A stretch of 64,000 bases of DNA, taken from positions 16,264-80,263 of the forward strand of contig CAYRDX010000012.1 in the NCBI GenBank assembly GCA_964423205.1, written 5' to 3'. Source of the stretch: UBA6168 sp964423205. Its GTDB lineage: Bacteria; Bacteroidota; Bacteroidia; Chitinophagales; Saprospiraceae. Of the stretch, positions 1 through 10,000 are shown piece by piece; position 1 is the stretch's first letter, and each line of letters opens with the position of its first letter. The notes under the pieces are model-generated. The model made no database searches, was not told where the DNA came from, and saw only the letters and a program-made list of their open reading frames with translations. The position numbers and the translations under genes are program-made.

Positions 1-2
1 GG

Positions 3-3000
3 CAAGATGTGTCCGCTCAGGGTGTTACCTCGGCAAACCTACTCGGATTGGTATCCGATGTGTCGGGCGAAACCCTTATCGGTGCCAACATATTGGCTAC
101 ACACCTACCATCAGGTACTCAATATGGTACTGCTACCCGTGAAGACGGCCGCTTCAACCTTCCGAATGTAAGGATTGGCGGTCCGTACAGAATCGAGGTA
201 TCTTATACCGGTTATGAAACCTATCTGGTAGAAGGAATCGACCTGAGTTTGGGACAAAACTTCAGGATGGACATCAAACTCAAGGAATCGGCAACCGCTT
301 TGGTGGAGGTTACTGTTTTGGGTGTGAAAAATGAGATTTTGAACTCTGAAAGAACAGGTGCAGCTACCAACATTAAAAAGGAGGCAATGAATGCGCTGCC
401 AACTTTCAGCCGTGGTTTGAACGACTTTATCCGTTTGACACCACAGAGCCGTTCTTCCTCCGTATCAGCAAACACGGGCAGCGGTACATCCTTTGCCGGT
501 CAGGACAGCCGTTTCAACAACCTGACGATTGACGGTTCTATTTTCAACAACAGCTTCGGTCTGGCATCAGCACCTGCTGGTCAAACCAACTCAACTCCGA
601 TATCTCTCGATGCCATCGAAGAAATCCAGGTAAACGTTGCTCCTTACGATGTACGCCAAGGTGGATTTACCGGTGCAGGTGTGAACGCTGTTACCCGCTC
701 TGGTACAAACAATTACGAAGGTTCATTCTTTTACAATACACGAAATGAACAACTGGTAGGAAAAACAGTGAAAGGTATCAATGTTTCCAAAACTGACTTC
801 AACATCAAGCAGGCCGGATTCAGGCTTGGTGGCCCAATTATCCCAAATAAATTGTTCTTCTTTGCCAACGGTGAAATCGAGCGTCGTGATGATCCCGCAA
901 CTTCCTGGGTGGCTAACCGAGGCACAACAGGAACCAATGTCAGTCGTGTAAAAGCTACAGACATGGATGCGCTGAAAAAGTTCCTCATGGAGAGTTACAA
1001 CTACGATCCGGGTGAATATGAAAACTACCTGCTCGAGACCACCAGCGACAAGGCTTTGGTGAAACTGGACTACAACATTAATAATTCCAACCGCGCCAGC
1101 CTTCGTTTCAATGTTCTGAAATCAGCACGCGATGTCCTCGTCAGTAATTCAGGTGGTTTCAACGGCAGAAGGGATAATGGCTTTGCCATGAACTTCTCCA
1201 ACAATAACTATGTCATTAACAACGACATTTATTCTGTGATTGCGGAGGTGAACTCTATTGTTGGAACCAAATTCTCCAACAACATTCAGTTCGGTTTCAC
1301 TGCCAACAGGGACTACCGCAGCAGCCGCGGTAATATTTTCCCACTGGTTGATATCCTGGAAGGGGGCCGCAACCTGACTTCTTTTGGATATGAACCTTTT
1401 ACTCCTAACAACAAGCTGAATACCGATACATGGCAGTTCCAGAACAACTTCACTATGTATGCCGGTTCACACACCATTACCGCAGGATTTAACTTTGAAT
1501 CTTTCAAGTTTGACAACACGTTCACTCCTACCTACTATGGTCAGTACGTATTTAATTCACTGGCTGATTTCTACACTGAGGTGGCCAAACCCGGCACTGT
1601 AACGATGCGTCGTTATCAGCTGACATATTCCGCATTGCCAAATGCTGCTTTGCCAACTGCTACGACCAAGGTTGCACAACCTGGCGTTTACATTCAGGAT
1701 GAAATGGCCTTGATGGAGGACAAATTGAAGCTAACTGTTGGCCTTCGTGTTGACATGCCGATTTACGGAAATACCGCATTAGAAAATACGGCTGTATCGA
1801 ACATGACTTTTAAAGATGCCGATGGCACCAACATGAAGTTTAAGACTTCTGAACTTCCAAAAACCAATCCTTTGGTTTCTCCTCGTATCGGCTTTAACTA
1901 TGACGTGAAAGGTGACCGTTCCCTTCAATTGAGAGGTGGTGTGGGTTTGTTTTCTGGCCGTCCCGCATTTGTTTGGATATCCAATCAGGTGGGTAACAAT
2001 GGATTGTTTACTGGTTCTTTCAGCTTTGATAATACCAAAGCTTATCCCTTCAGTACGGATGTCAAGAAGTATATTCCAACAAACGCAACAACTCCCGCTT
2101 CATACAATATTGCCATCACTTCTCCGGACTTTAAGTTCCCACAGCTATTCCGTGGAAACCTGGCAGTTGACTATCAACTTCCACTTGGATTTGTTGGAAC
2201 GCTGGAAGGTATTTACAGCAAAAACGTCAACAACGTTTACTACAAGAACGTAAACCTTGAGACGGCTACAGTCAAATACGCAGCTCCGGATGACAGGCCC
2301 ATTTATCCCGGTCTTGGCTTAAGTGGGACTGCTTTGAACAATGCCAACCGCATCAATGACAACATCACGGACGCCATTCTTCTGGACAACACAAATGAAG
2401 GTTATACTTACAGCTTGACGGCAAAGTTGGAGCGCCAGTTCCAGAAGGGCTTCTACTCCATGCTTGCCTATAACTTCTCTGAGTCCAAAGACCTGATGAC
2501 TGCAGGAAGTATCGCATTTTCCAGCTGGAGGGATATGACTGCTGTCAGGGGTAACAACTATACTCCGCTGTCATACTCTGATTTTGATTCCAGACATCGT
2601 ATTGTCGGAGCTCTATCCTACAGGAAGGAATACCTCAAACATGCAGCAACCACTATTTCCCTGTTCTTCCAGTCCAGCCAGGATGGCCGTATTACTTTCA
2701 GGGTAAATGGTGATATGAACGGTGATCAGCTAACTGCAAACGACTTGCTATACGTACCGAAAAACGTCGCTGACCTTTTGTTTGAACAGTACACAACCAA
2801 CAACATCACTTATACAATTGACCAGCAACGCGCAGCATTTGACAAGTTCATTACCAACAACAAATACCTGAATTCCAGAAGGGGTAATTATGCTGAGCGC
2901 AATGGTATGTTGGGACCATGGGTATCCACAATAGACCTTACCGTAGCTCAGGAATTTTTCCTCACAGTAGGAGGTCGCAAGCACACCTTGCAACTTCGTG

Positions 3001-3224
3001 CTGACTTCTACAACTTTGGCAATATGCTGAACGACGAGTGGGGTGTTAGTTACAGAACTCAAAACAGCTCTCCATTACAATTCATGAGGAGGGATGCAAC
3101 TACCAATAAGCCCATTTACAGATTTACTGTCGTGAACGATCAATTCCCGACAGCTGTTCTGACCGATGATATTTCATTGAACAGTCTTTGGCAGGCACAG
3201 CTTGGCTTACGCTATATCTTCTGA
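3..3224 (+). CDS. Oar-like TonB-dependent outer-membrane receptor (5' end missing)
   Basis: The reading frame is open to the left edge of the window, so the true start and signal peptide lie upstream; the GTG at position 9 is internal. The visible protein has a carboxypeptidase-regulatory-like domain (about residues 10-95, with GLVSDVSGETLIGANI and GYETYLVEGI), a plug-like domain (IDGSIFNNSFG, PISLDAIEEIQVN) and a long beta-barrel ending in an aromatic residue (QLGLRYIF), as in outer-membrane barrels. The motif APYDVRQGGFTGAGVNAVTR is typical of the Oar subfamily rather than SusC. No SusD-like lipoprotein follows, and a hairpin terminator closes the unit, so this is not a SusCD glycan pair. 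Substrate is unknown; TonB-dependent uptake or a surface role is inferred from the family. Confidence 0.92.
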   Translation, partial: QDVSAQGVTSANLLGLVSDVSGETLIGANILATHLPSGTQYGTATREDGRFNLPNVRIGGPYRIEVSYTGYETYLVEGIDLSLGQNFRMDIKLKESATALVEVTVLGVKNEILNSERTGAATNIKKEAMNALPTFSRGLNDFIRLTPQSRSSSVSANTGSGTSFAGQDSRFNNLTIDGSIFNNSFGLASAPAGQTNSTPISLDAIEEIQVNVAPYDVRQGGFTGAGVNAVTRSGTNNYEGSFFYNTRNEQLVGKTVKGINVSKTDFNIKQAGFRLGGPIIPNKLFFFANGEIERRDDPATSWVANRGTTGTNVSRVKATDMDALKKFLMESYNYDPGEYENYLLETTSDKALVKLDYNINNSNRASLRFNVLKSARDVLVSNSGGFNGRRDNGFAMNFSNNNYVINNDIYSVIAEVNSIVGTKFSNNIQFGFTANRDYRSSRGNIFPLVDILEGGRNLTSFGYEPFTPNNKLNTDTWQFQNNFTMYAGSHTITAGFNFESFKFDNTFTPTYYGQYVFNSLADFYTEVAKPGTVTMRRYQLTYSALPNAALPTATTKVAQPGVYIQDEMALMEDKLKLTVGLRVDMPIYGNTALENTAVSNMTFKDADGTNMKFKTSELPKTNPLVSPRIGFNYDVKGDRSLQLRGGVGLFSGRPAFVWISNQVGNNGLFTGSFSFDNTKAYPFSTDVKKYIPTNATTPASYNIAITSPDFKFPQLFRGNLAVDYQLPLGFVGTLEGIYSKNVNNVYYKNVNLETATVKYAAPDDRPIYPGLGLSGTALNNANRINDNITDAILLDNTNEGYTYSLTAKLERQFQKGFYSMLAYNFSESKDLMTAGSIAFSSWRDMTAVRGNNYTPLSYSDFDSRHRIVGALSYRKEYLKHAATTISLFFQSSQDGRITFRVNGDMNGDQLTANDLLYVPKNVADLLFEQYTTNNITYTIDQQRAAFDKFITNNKYLNSRRGNYAERNGMLGPWVSTIDLTVAQEFFLTVGGRKHTLQLRADFYNFGNMLNDEWGVSYRTQNSSPLQFMRRDATTNKPIYRFTVVNDQFPTAVLTDDISLNSLWQAQLGLRYIF

Positions 3225-3245
3225 TAAATACTTAATCGGCTAATG

Positions 3246-3290
3246 AAAAAGCCGCCTTTCTCTGATTGCCCGGAGGAAGGCGCTTTTTTT
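3246..3290 (+). terminator. Rho-independent terminator after the receptor gene
   Basis: A GC-rich imperfect hairpin (GCCGCCTTTCTC pairing with GAGGAAGGCGC across a short loop) is followed by seven T residues, 22 bases after the receptor stop codon. Confidence 0.85.
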
Positions 3291-3622
3291 AGACGGATAT
3301 TTTTACCCGACCTTTGAGGCAAAACTCACTAATGAAAATCTCTGCCATTCCCCCTTCTCTAATCCCAAACGTCCGAACCCTTTAAGAATCACCCACTCTG
3401 CGGATAAACGAACTAAGTGCCCAACTCAAACAAGAAGGCAAAACCATTTACAGCCTTGGATTTGGGCAATCCCCATTTCCAGTGCCGCCATCCGTTGGTA
3501 AAAGGCTGCAAGAACACGCTTGTACATTCTTTTCTTTCGAGTGGGCTTTATAATTTTGCCATGCAAAAAAACATCAGGGAAAGAGCATTTGGATAAGGAC
3601 TTGCAATTGTTCCAATGCTCAG
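3291..3622. other. Intergenic region with no convincing gene
   Basis: No open frame here looks protein-like. A 67-codon leftward frame exists but has no family resemblance and no start signal. The only signals seen are a promoter-like box at 3551 and the heptanucleotide tract that begins at 3623. Confidence 0.6.
3551..3558 (+). promoter_or_regulatory. Putative Bacteroidota -7 box for yebC
   Basis: TAATTTTG fits the Bacteroidota -7 consensus TAnnTTTG. Transcription would start near 3565, giving a leader of about 140 nt that contains the ten-copy heptad tract. The -33 element is not clear. Confidence 0.45.
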
Positions 3623-3692
3623 TTCTCAATTCTCAATTCTCAATTCTCAATTCTCAATTCTCCATTCTCCATTCTCAATTCTCCATTCTCAA
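3623..3692. repeat. Ten-copy heptanucleotide tandem repeat (TTCTCAA/TTCTCCA)
   Basis: Ten uninterrupted 7-nt units: seven TTCTCAA and three TTCTCCA. The tract ends 10 nt before the yebC ATG, so it occupies the place where a ribosome-binding region would be. Copy-number change would alter leader length but not a reading frame. Confidence 0.95.
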
Positions 3693-3702
3693 TTAATTAG
3701 CC

Positions 3703-4413
3703 ATGGGCAGAGCATTTGAATACAGAAAAGATAGAAAATTCAAGAGGTGGGCCAATTTGGCCAAAGCTTTTACCAAAGTAGGCCGTGAAATTGCCATAGC
3801 AGTGAAAGCTGGAGGCCCAGACCCTGAGTACAATCCAAGATTGAGGTTAGCCATGCAAAACGCGAAGGCAGCAAATATGCCCAAAGCCAACATCGAAAAC
3901 GCCATTAAAAAGGCATCTTCCAAGGATGCAGAAAACTACGATGAAGTCGTATACGAGGGCTATGCCCCGCACGGTGTGGCCATAGTTGTAGAAACGGCAA
4001 CCGACAATTCCACCAGAACTGTTGCCAATGTGCGTCATATTTTTTCAAAATACGGTGGCTCCCTTGGTACAAGCGGCTCTGTTGAGTTTATGTTTTCGAG
4101 GAAAGCAATTTTTCAAATTCCAAAAACTGAAGTACCTGAACGCGATGAATTTGAACTGGAAATGATTGATGCCGGACTTGAAGAAATAAAGGAGGAAGAG
4201 GATAGTCTTTTACTGTACTGCGCGTTTGCCGATTTTGGTTCACTTCAAAAAGCCCTGGAGGAAAAAGGTTTGGAAGTTACAGAATCCAAACTCGACCGCA
4301 TTCCAACTCATACAAAAGAACTGAGCGAAGCCGAGGTGGAGGATGTGATCAAACTCATTGAGAAAATGGAGGAAGACGATGATGTGCAGAACGTCTTTCA
4401 CAATATGGAGTAG
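3703..4413 (+). CDS. yebC: YebC/PmpR/TACO1-family protein
   Basis: 236 residues, the normal length for the family. The N-terminus MGRAFEYRKDRKFKRWA is the Bacteroidota variant of the family's MAGHSKWANIKHRK start, followed by the conserved AGGPDPEYNPRLRLAMQNAK and NMPKANIENAIKKA helices and YEGYAPHGVAIVVE. The family was long described as a transcription regulator; bacterial and mitochondrial (TACO1) members are now linked to translation of difficult peptides, which is family knowledge and not visible here. The ATG follows directly after a heptad repeat and has no purine-rich ribosome site, not unusual in this phylum. It ends at a shared hairpin terminator with the convergent acetyltransferase. 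Confidence 0.93.
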   Translation: MGRAFEYRKDRKFKRWANLAKAFTKVGREIAIAVKAGGPDPEYNPRLRLAMQNAKAANMPKANIENAIKKASSKDAENYDEVVYEGYAPHGVAIVVETATDNSTRTVANVRHIFSKYGGSLGTSGSVEFMFSRKAIFQIPKTEVPERDEFELEMIDAGLEEIKEEEDSLLLYCAFADFGSLQKALEEKGLEVTESKLDRIPTHTKELSEAEVEDVIKLIEKMEEDDDVQNVFHNME

Positions 4414-4456
4414 TTGGGTGTTGGCTTTTGGCAATTGGCTTTTGGCGTGGGAGATA

Positions 4457-4494
4457 GGTTTAGAAAGCTCATAGAGATTTCTAAACCTTTTTCT
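4457..4494. terminator. Bidirectional terminator between yebC and GNAT gene
   Basis: Perfect 10-bp stem GGTTTAGAAA/TTTCTAAACC (4457-4466 and 4478-4487) with an 11-nt loop and a T-rich tail. The right arm includes the stop codon of the leftward acetyltransferase gene (4481-4483). Confidence 0.8.
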
Positions 4495-4996
4495 TTAAAC
4501 GGTAAAGCAGTAACTCTTCCTCATCATTGGGGATAAAAGTAGTTCCACTTAGCATCATCCCTAATTTTTCCAATAGCCTTTGAGAATCAATGTTTTCCTT
4601 TGTGGTGAAAGCTTGTAGTTCGCTGATGCCGTATTCGGAGAATGCGAGTTCTACCAACTTAATGGCAGCTTCGTATGCATAACCATTTTTCTCATATTCC
4701 GGCAAGAAGGCAAATCCAATATCAATCCCCTCCGTTCCCTCCCTGTCGTACAAGCCGCAGGTACCGATTTTAACAAAATCACTTTTTCTGATTACCGTGT
4801 TGTTTGTATAACCGTGCGATTCGAGTTGGGGAAGAATTTTGATCTGCACATATTCTCTGGCAGCCTCTATTGTCTTGACATTCCGGTCCCCGATGTATTT
4901 CAACCATTTTGGAGTATTCAGAAGCTCGAGTAAAAACTCTGCATCCTCCTCAGATGTCGGCCTAATGAGTAGTCTCTCGGTTTTGATGAAATGCAT
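4481..4996 (-). CDS. GNAT-family N-acetyltransferase (RimJ/RimL type)
   Basis: 171 residues, typical of the RimJ/RimL-like GNAT group. It begins with the family signature LRTERLLIRP-like ETERLLIRPTSEEDAEFLLEL and contains GTCGLYDREGTEGIDIGFAFLPEYEKNGYA, corresponding to the beta4-helix3 acetyl-CoA-binding region, then SQRLLEKLGM near the C-terminus. Such enzymes acetylate protein N-termini, ribosomal proteins, amino acids or antibiotics; the substrate cannot be read from sequence. It stands alone, with a repeat-rich region upstream and a stop codon embedded in the terminator shared with yebC. Confidence 0.88.
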   Translation of the reverse strand: MHFIKTERLLIRPTSEEDAEFLLELLNTPKWLKYIGDRNVKTIEAAREYVQIKILPQLESHGYTNNTVIRKSDFVKIGTCGLYDREGTEGIDIGFAFLPEYEKNGYAYEAAIKLVELAFSEYGISELQAFTTKENIDSQRLLEKLGMMLSGTTFIPNDEEELLLYRLKKKV

Positions 4997-5344
4997 GTTA
5001 TAATATTTCCCGCAGATTGACGCTGATTTATACGCAGATTAATGCAGATGGTGTGTCAATCGAAATGGGCAGAAACATCTGCGTTTTTTTACCACGGAGA
5101 TACTGAGAGCACTAAGAACCACAGAGAGAACTCCGTGAAACTCCGCGTCTCCATGTCTCCGTGGTTAAAAAAACACCTAAAGGTTTTTTTACCACGGAGG
5201 CACTGAGAGCACTAAGAACCACAGAGAGAACTCCGTGAAACTCCGTGTCTCCATGTCTCCGTGGTTAAAAAAACACCTAAAGGAAATCAGCGTGCTCATC
5301 AGCGAAAATCAGCGGGAGAATCAGCGGGAAAATTAGCGTGGCTA
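4997..5344. repeat. Composite palindromic intergenic region with AATCAGCG-type arms
   Basis: Left arm (about 4999-5060) carries repeated CGCAGATT/CGCTGATT words; right arm (about 5284-5340) carries repeated AATCAGCG words in inverse complement, so the two sides can pair imperfectly around the 100-bp duplication at 5084-5283. No gene is seen. Similar CGCAGATT and ACCACGGAG words recur in many environmental bacterial genomes, from memory rather than a search. Confidence 0.75.
5084..5283. repeat. Tandem duplication of a 100-bp hairpin unit
   Basis: Two units with an exact 100-bp period (5084-5183 and 5184-5283) differ at only three positions. Each unit is itself an imperfect hairpin: ACCACGGAGA on the left pairs with TCTCCGTGGT on the right, with further GAG/CTC pairings inside. 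The near-identity implies recent duplication or conversion. Confidence 0.93.
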
Positions 5345-6631
5345 TCACTTTTTGTACTTCTGTTGGAATTTCCGGTAAAGCATTTCCTGCTTATTGTCGA
5401 GGTCAATTTTCCTGCCCTGAATCCAGGCGTGTGTGACAACAGCAGTGCGCATGTCTAAAGCATCACCCTTGCTGAGGAACAAAATAGCGTCCTTACCGAC
5501 TTCAATGCTGCCTGCTGTTTTGTCGATACCGAATATCTTGGCTGTATTCAGCGTAAGGCCCTGCACTGCTTGCTCATAGGTAAGACCGAAAGGAATGGCC
5601 TGACCAGCCTGAAATGCCAGGTTGCGGTTTTGCCAAAAACCTTCATGGCCAAAGCAATAAAGTACGCCTGCTTTTTGCAGTAAAGCAGGAGTTTTGAATG
5701 GAAGGTCCACGTCCTCATCCGTTCTGGAAGGCAGCCTTTGCGTTGATTCCAGAATGACGGGTACCTGATGGGTTTTCAGAAAGTCAGTAACCAGCCAGGC
5801 ATCATTTCCACCAACTATCACAGGCGTAATCCCAAATTTCTTTGCGAAAAGAACAGCTTCCTGTATGGACTGCGCCGTGTTGGTATGTATGAAAAGTTTG
5901 CGCTTGCCGGCGAAAAGGTCTTTCATTGATTCAAACTTCAGATTCTTGGCATCCACACTCGTTTTTTGGCTATATGCTTTTGCCTGATGGAAAAAGGATT
6001 CCAGGTCCTGAATTTGTTTATCGTAGTTTTCGTTTCTGTCGAGTCTGAACTCCTGTCTGTTGAACCGCGTCATGGAAGGCCATTGTACATGTGTCGCAAA
6101 ATCCGCAGCATAGGCCGCGTCTTCCCAACTCCAGGCATCCAACTGCACGATGCTCGACATTCCGGGCATGATGCTGCCGGTTGGAGTACTTTCAGCCAAA
6201 AGGACTCCCATAGACCTTACTGTTGGTGTTATTTCAGAATCTGTATTATAGGCAATTAACGAGCGCACATTGGGGTTGAACTCACCAGTTTCAGAGTTGT
6301 CTACAGTTGCGTTGACTGCACCAATTTCTATCAAACCCAACTGAGTGTTAGGTGCAATAAATCCGGGGTACATAAGCAGACCTGTGCCGTCCACAACATC
6401 GTGGTTGGGAAACTGCCGACTGCTGTTGGCATTTTCAACTGCGGTGATCTTACCGCCTTCAAAGGCTACAACACTGTTTTGCATGACCTGACCATTGCCG
6501 AGGTGAGCAATGGCACCACGAATCACGACACCTTTTGTTTGCTTGGGTGCAGGAACAGGAACTTCCTGCGAAAAACCAAATACTACCAATACAAACAGAC
6601 AGGTAAAAAGAAGGGAGATTCTTTTGAACAT
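5345..6631 (-). CDS. Exported amidohydrolase-like protein, probably inactive
   Basis: 428 residues with a clear signal peptide (MFKRISLLFTCLFVLVVFGFSQ). The fold is recognisable as amidohydrolase/imidazolonepropionase-like: a small N-terminal beta part (GGKITAVE, DGTGLLMYPGFI), a barrel, and the C-terminal LTLNTAKIFGIDKTAGSIEVGKDA signature. However, where active members have PGFID-H-x-H this one reads PGFIAPNTQLGL, and the late metal or catalytic Asp is not apparent (FGHEGFWQN). Only scattered histidines (LFIHTNT) remain. It is therefore likely a non-catalytic relative or one with altered metal use. Exported to the periplasm by inference. Divergent promoter region upstream with a TATATTTG box at 6679. 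Confidence 0.82.
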   Translation of the reverse strand: MFKRISLLFTCLFVLVVFGFSQEVPVPAPKQTKGVVIRGAIAHLGNGQVMQNSVVAFEGGKITAVENANSSRQFPNHDVVDGTGLLMYPGFIAPNTQLGLIEIGAVNATVDNSETGEFNPNVRSLIAYNTDSEITPTVRSMGVLLAESTPTGSIMPGMSSIVQLDAWSWEDAAYAADFATHVQWPSMTRFNRQEFRLDRNENYDKQIQDLESFFHQAKAYSQKTSVDAKNLKFESMKDLFAGKRKLFIHTNTAQSIQEAVLFAKKFGITPVIVGGNDAWLVTDFLKTHQVPVILESTQRLPSRTDEDVDLPFKTPALLQKAGVLYCFGHEGFWQNRNLAFQAGQAIPFGLTYEQAVQGLTLNTAKIFGIDKTAGSIEVGKDAILFLSKGDALDMRTAVVTHAWIQGRKIDLDNKQEMLYRKFQQKYKK

Positions 6632-6678
6632 AGCAGGGTCTTTTTGATTAATATTAGAGGTGTTAAATCCTTTGTCAG

Positions 6679-6686
6679 CAAATATA
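6679..6686 (-). promoter_or_regulatory. Putative -7 box (TATATTTG) for the amidohydrolase-like gene
   Basis: On the minus strand the box reads TATATTTG, matching TAnnTTTG, about 48 nt upstream of the start codon at 6631. Confidence 0.5.
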
Positions 6687-6940
6687 GAAATTGTTTCGGG
6701 CCATTAGTCGCTATGCTTCTCTCTGTATGTTAACTATTGCAGCTTTGTCATGTAAACTTCATTAGAAGTTTTGACCAAAAGCTGCTATCAACCAATACTA
6801 ATCTCTGTTGTTGGAGAAAATAGTTCTATGGTTGAAAAGCAAAACGGCCTGTTATTTGAAAAACATAACCGATATCCTTAACCTGTAGTTAAATTGAGTG
6901 GCTGACAAGGCTAATTGATTTATCACATGGAAGTAATGGT

Positions 6941-6948
6941 TACTTTTG
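6941..6948 (+). promoter_or_regulatory. Putative -7 box (TACTTTTG) for the first metzincin gene
   Basis: TACTTTTG matches TAnnTTTG. A transcript starting near 6955 would exclude the upstream ATG at 6915 and supports translation from the ATG at 7005, where the signal peptide begins. Confidence 0.5.
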
Positions 6949-7004
6949 GGGCTGGAAGCTCTGACCTCGAACATTACTGCGGGTTAATAAATTGCAATCC
7001 CCCT

Positions 7005-10000
7005 ATGAAATTAGCGTCTGCTATTTATTTCACCTTATTTCTTTCTTGTCAGGTAATTGGGCAGGTGGCCGGTAATTTCTGGACTGACCAACCTGCATCA
7101 AGGTCCGAATTTTCGGAAACAACCTATCAGGGTGTCGTTTTCCAAAGGTCCAGAAACCTATTTCTCGACATTGATGGGTTCAGGAATCAACTCACTTTGG
7201 CTCCTCTTGAACTAAGCAGCCAGTCAAAACGGAAGCCATTAAACATATACCTCCCGCTTCCTGATGGTTCTAATGAGATGTTTGCAGTCTGGGAGTCACC
7301 CATAATGGAGCCGGAATTGGCTGCCCGGTATCCCGTGATTAAAACATTTTCCGGTTACAGTGTGAAAAATCCGGCCATGACAACACGTTTTGGCTTTACA
7401 CTATTAGGATTTCATGCCATAATGCATGGGGCCGGTAAAACTGCACTTATTATCAACGCCCGCGATGGTGATGTTTACAATTACCGGAGCACGTGGCAAC
7501 AGGACATGGTACCCCTGGAGCCTGCAGAACAAAAACTGAGTTGCGGATTTTCAGTTTCCAATCCAGATTTCATTGCTAGGGAAGAGACAGTGGATTTGGA
7601 AGATTTGCACTTTCAACCCAGAGCACTTTCAACCAGAAACCTGCAAACTTACCGCTTAGCCGTTGCGACGACGGTTGAATACAGTCTTGCTAATGGTGGG
7701 ACACCTGCATCTGTGCTGTCAGCCGTTACCACCATTGTCAACAAAGCAAACAGTTATTTTGAAAAAGAACACGCCGTCAGGTTATTGCTGATTGCCAACA
7801 CCACCCAGACCTTCTTTTTTGGCTCCGCCAGTGCAGACCCTTACACAAATGGTGATTCGGGTAAAATGTTAAATGAGAACCCCGCCGTCCTGAACAATGC
7901 CTATGGTTCAACAGGCTATGACATTGGCCATGTTTTCGGGACCATACCCAGCGGTGGGGTAGTGGGCACGGCCGTTCTGGCTTCTGCCTGCAGTGTGAAT
8001 AAGGCAAAAGGGTCCAGCAATGTATTCACTCCTGCATTGTTTTATACAGTGGTTGTGCACGAATTGGGGCATCAGTTCAACGCAACTCATACTTTCAACA
8101 ATTGCGACGGAAAAAACGAAGAAACTACGACTGCCTATCAACCCGGCGGTGGCAGCACTTTCATGGATTACACAGGTGTTGGTACCTGTGGTTCTAATTC
8201 GCTGCAGAATTCACCCGACGATTATTTTCACATCAACTCCCTGGAAAGGGTACATGCATTTACAAGAAATTCCGGCACAGGCCAGAGTTGTGCTCAAATT
8301 ATTACGGTTGAGAATGCTGCTCCGCAAACGAATATTCCAATTGCCGGAGGCTTTTATATTCCGGTTGGCACTCCATTTCAACTTTCGGGCAGCGCCACAG
8401 ACCCTGAAAACGGAGCTTTGACTTATGTATGGGAACAATACGACCTGGGTCCAAGAAGTCGGCTTGGCGCACCAGTTGGCTCTGCGCCCTTGTTCCGGTC
8501 TTTTACACCAACTGCCAATAGCACACGTGTTTTCCCTCGCTGGGAAAATCTTGCATTCGATATCACCAATCCATCTGAAGTTTTGCCGACAGAGAGCAGG
8601 GTACTGACATTCAGATTTACTGCCCGAGATAATCACCCCATTGCCGGTGCGTATGCTTATAGTGAAATACTTTTTAACGCTACTTCCTGGGCAGGACCTT
8701 TCATGGTGTCTTATCCAAATGCTGCGGGTATTGTACATGAATTGGGCAAAACGATGGAAATCAAATGGCTGGTTGCCAATACGGATATGCCACCGGTGAA
8801 CTGTAAAAAAGTAAACATCAAATTGAGTGTAGATGGTGGGGTTACTTTTCCGATCATGCTTTTGGCAAATACCGAAAACGATGGTTCTGCGATAGTTTCC
8901 ATACCCAATATTACTACATCTCAGGGAAGAATCAGAGTGGAAGCAGCCGACAATATCTTTTTTGATATTTCCAATGCCAATTTTTGGATAACCCGACCCA
9001 CTATTCCCGGATTTCTGTTATCGGCAACAGCTACTCCTAATCCGGTTTGCCTGCCTGAAAAGATGGTAGTGGATATCAATACGGAATCACTTCATGGTTA
9101 CAAGTTTGCTGTGACGCTGGAAGCAGAAGGTTTGCCGCAAGGCACCAAAGTGAGTTTCAATACCAATCCTGTGGTGCCGGGAAACGCGAGCAAAATGACA
9201 TTGGACTTTTCCGAGGTAAAAAGCTTCGGAACTTTTCCAGTGAAAATTAAAGGAACTGCTCCCGAAGCTGCCAATTCGGAAGTGTTTCTGGACGTCACCT
9301 TGGTGTCCAGCGATTTTTCCAGTCTGAAAGTCACTTCCCCCGCTGATGGAGCTGTCGCTCAAAGCGTACAGCCTTCTTTCCAGTGGACTAAGCTGGACAA
9401 TTCGGTTTCATATAATATTGAAGTGGCCACGAGTCCATTATTTGGAACTTCGGTGGTGAGTTCTGCGACTAACATCAGTGATAATAAGTTCACACCGGGC
9501 ATCAGCCTAAAGGAAAATACACCTTATTTCTGGCGAGTCAGAGCTTCAAATTCCTGTGGAAAGGGCGGTTTTATACCCACAGCCACTTTCCATACTGTTT
9601 CTCAAAGTTGTACGACTTTATCAAGTACCCACAACCCCATTAATATCAGTGGTATCGGATTGCCGCGAATTCTATCAACCATTGAAGTTCTACCAGGTGG
9701 TACCATTAGCGACCTGAACGTAAAAAACGTCAAAGGGACACACACCGCGGTGGCGCATATAGAACTCAGGCTGCTCAGTCCGCAGGGCGATTCCATCAGG
9801 TTAATGCCGGCTCTGTTGTGCAGCAGCAACCAGTTTAATCTTGGTTTTGATGACCAATCAACATTGACCACAATTCCATGCCCACCAAATACAGGATTAC
9901 TCTACAAACCCGAACAGGCATTGAGCAAGTTTAATGGTCGAAATGCGAGTGGCAATTGGTCTTTGATTACAGCGGTTGTTCACAACGACGGTGAGGGTGG

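Larger units (their letters stand above)
6632..7004. other. Divergent promoter region
   Basis: 373 bp between the leftward amidohydrolase-like gene and the rightward metalloprotease gene. It contains a TAnnTTTG box for each direction (6679 and 6941) and no recognisable gene or repeat. Confidence 0.6.

Noticed and set aside
5084..5283. Possible CRISPR or tRNA-like repeats
   Set aside because: Two long self-complementary 100-bp units without spacers; cloverleaf features are absent.
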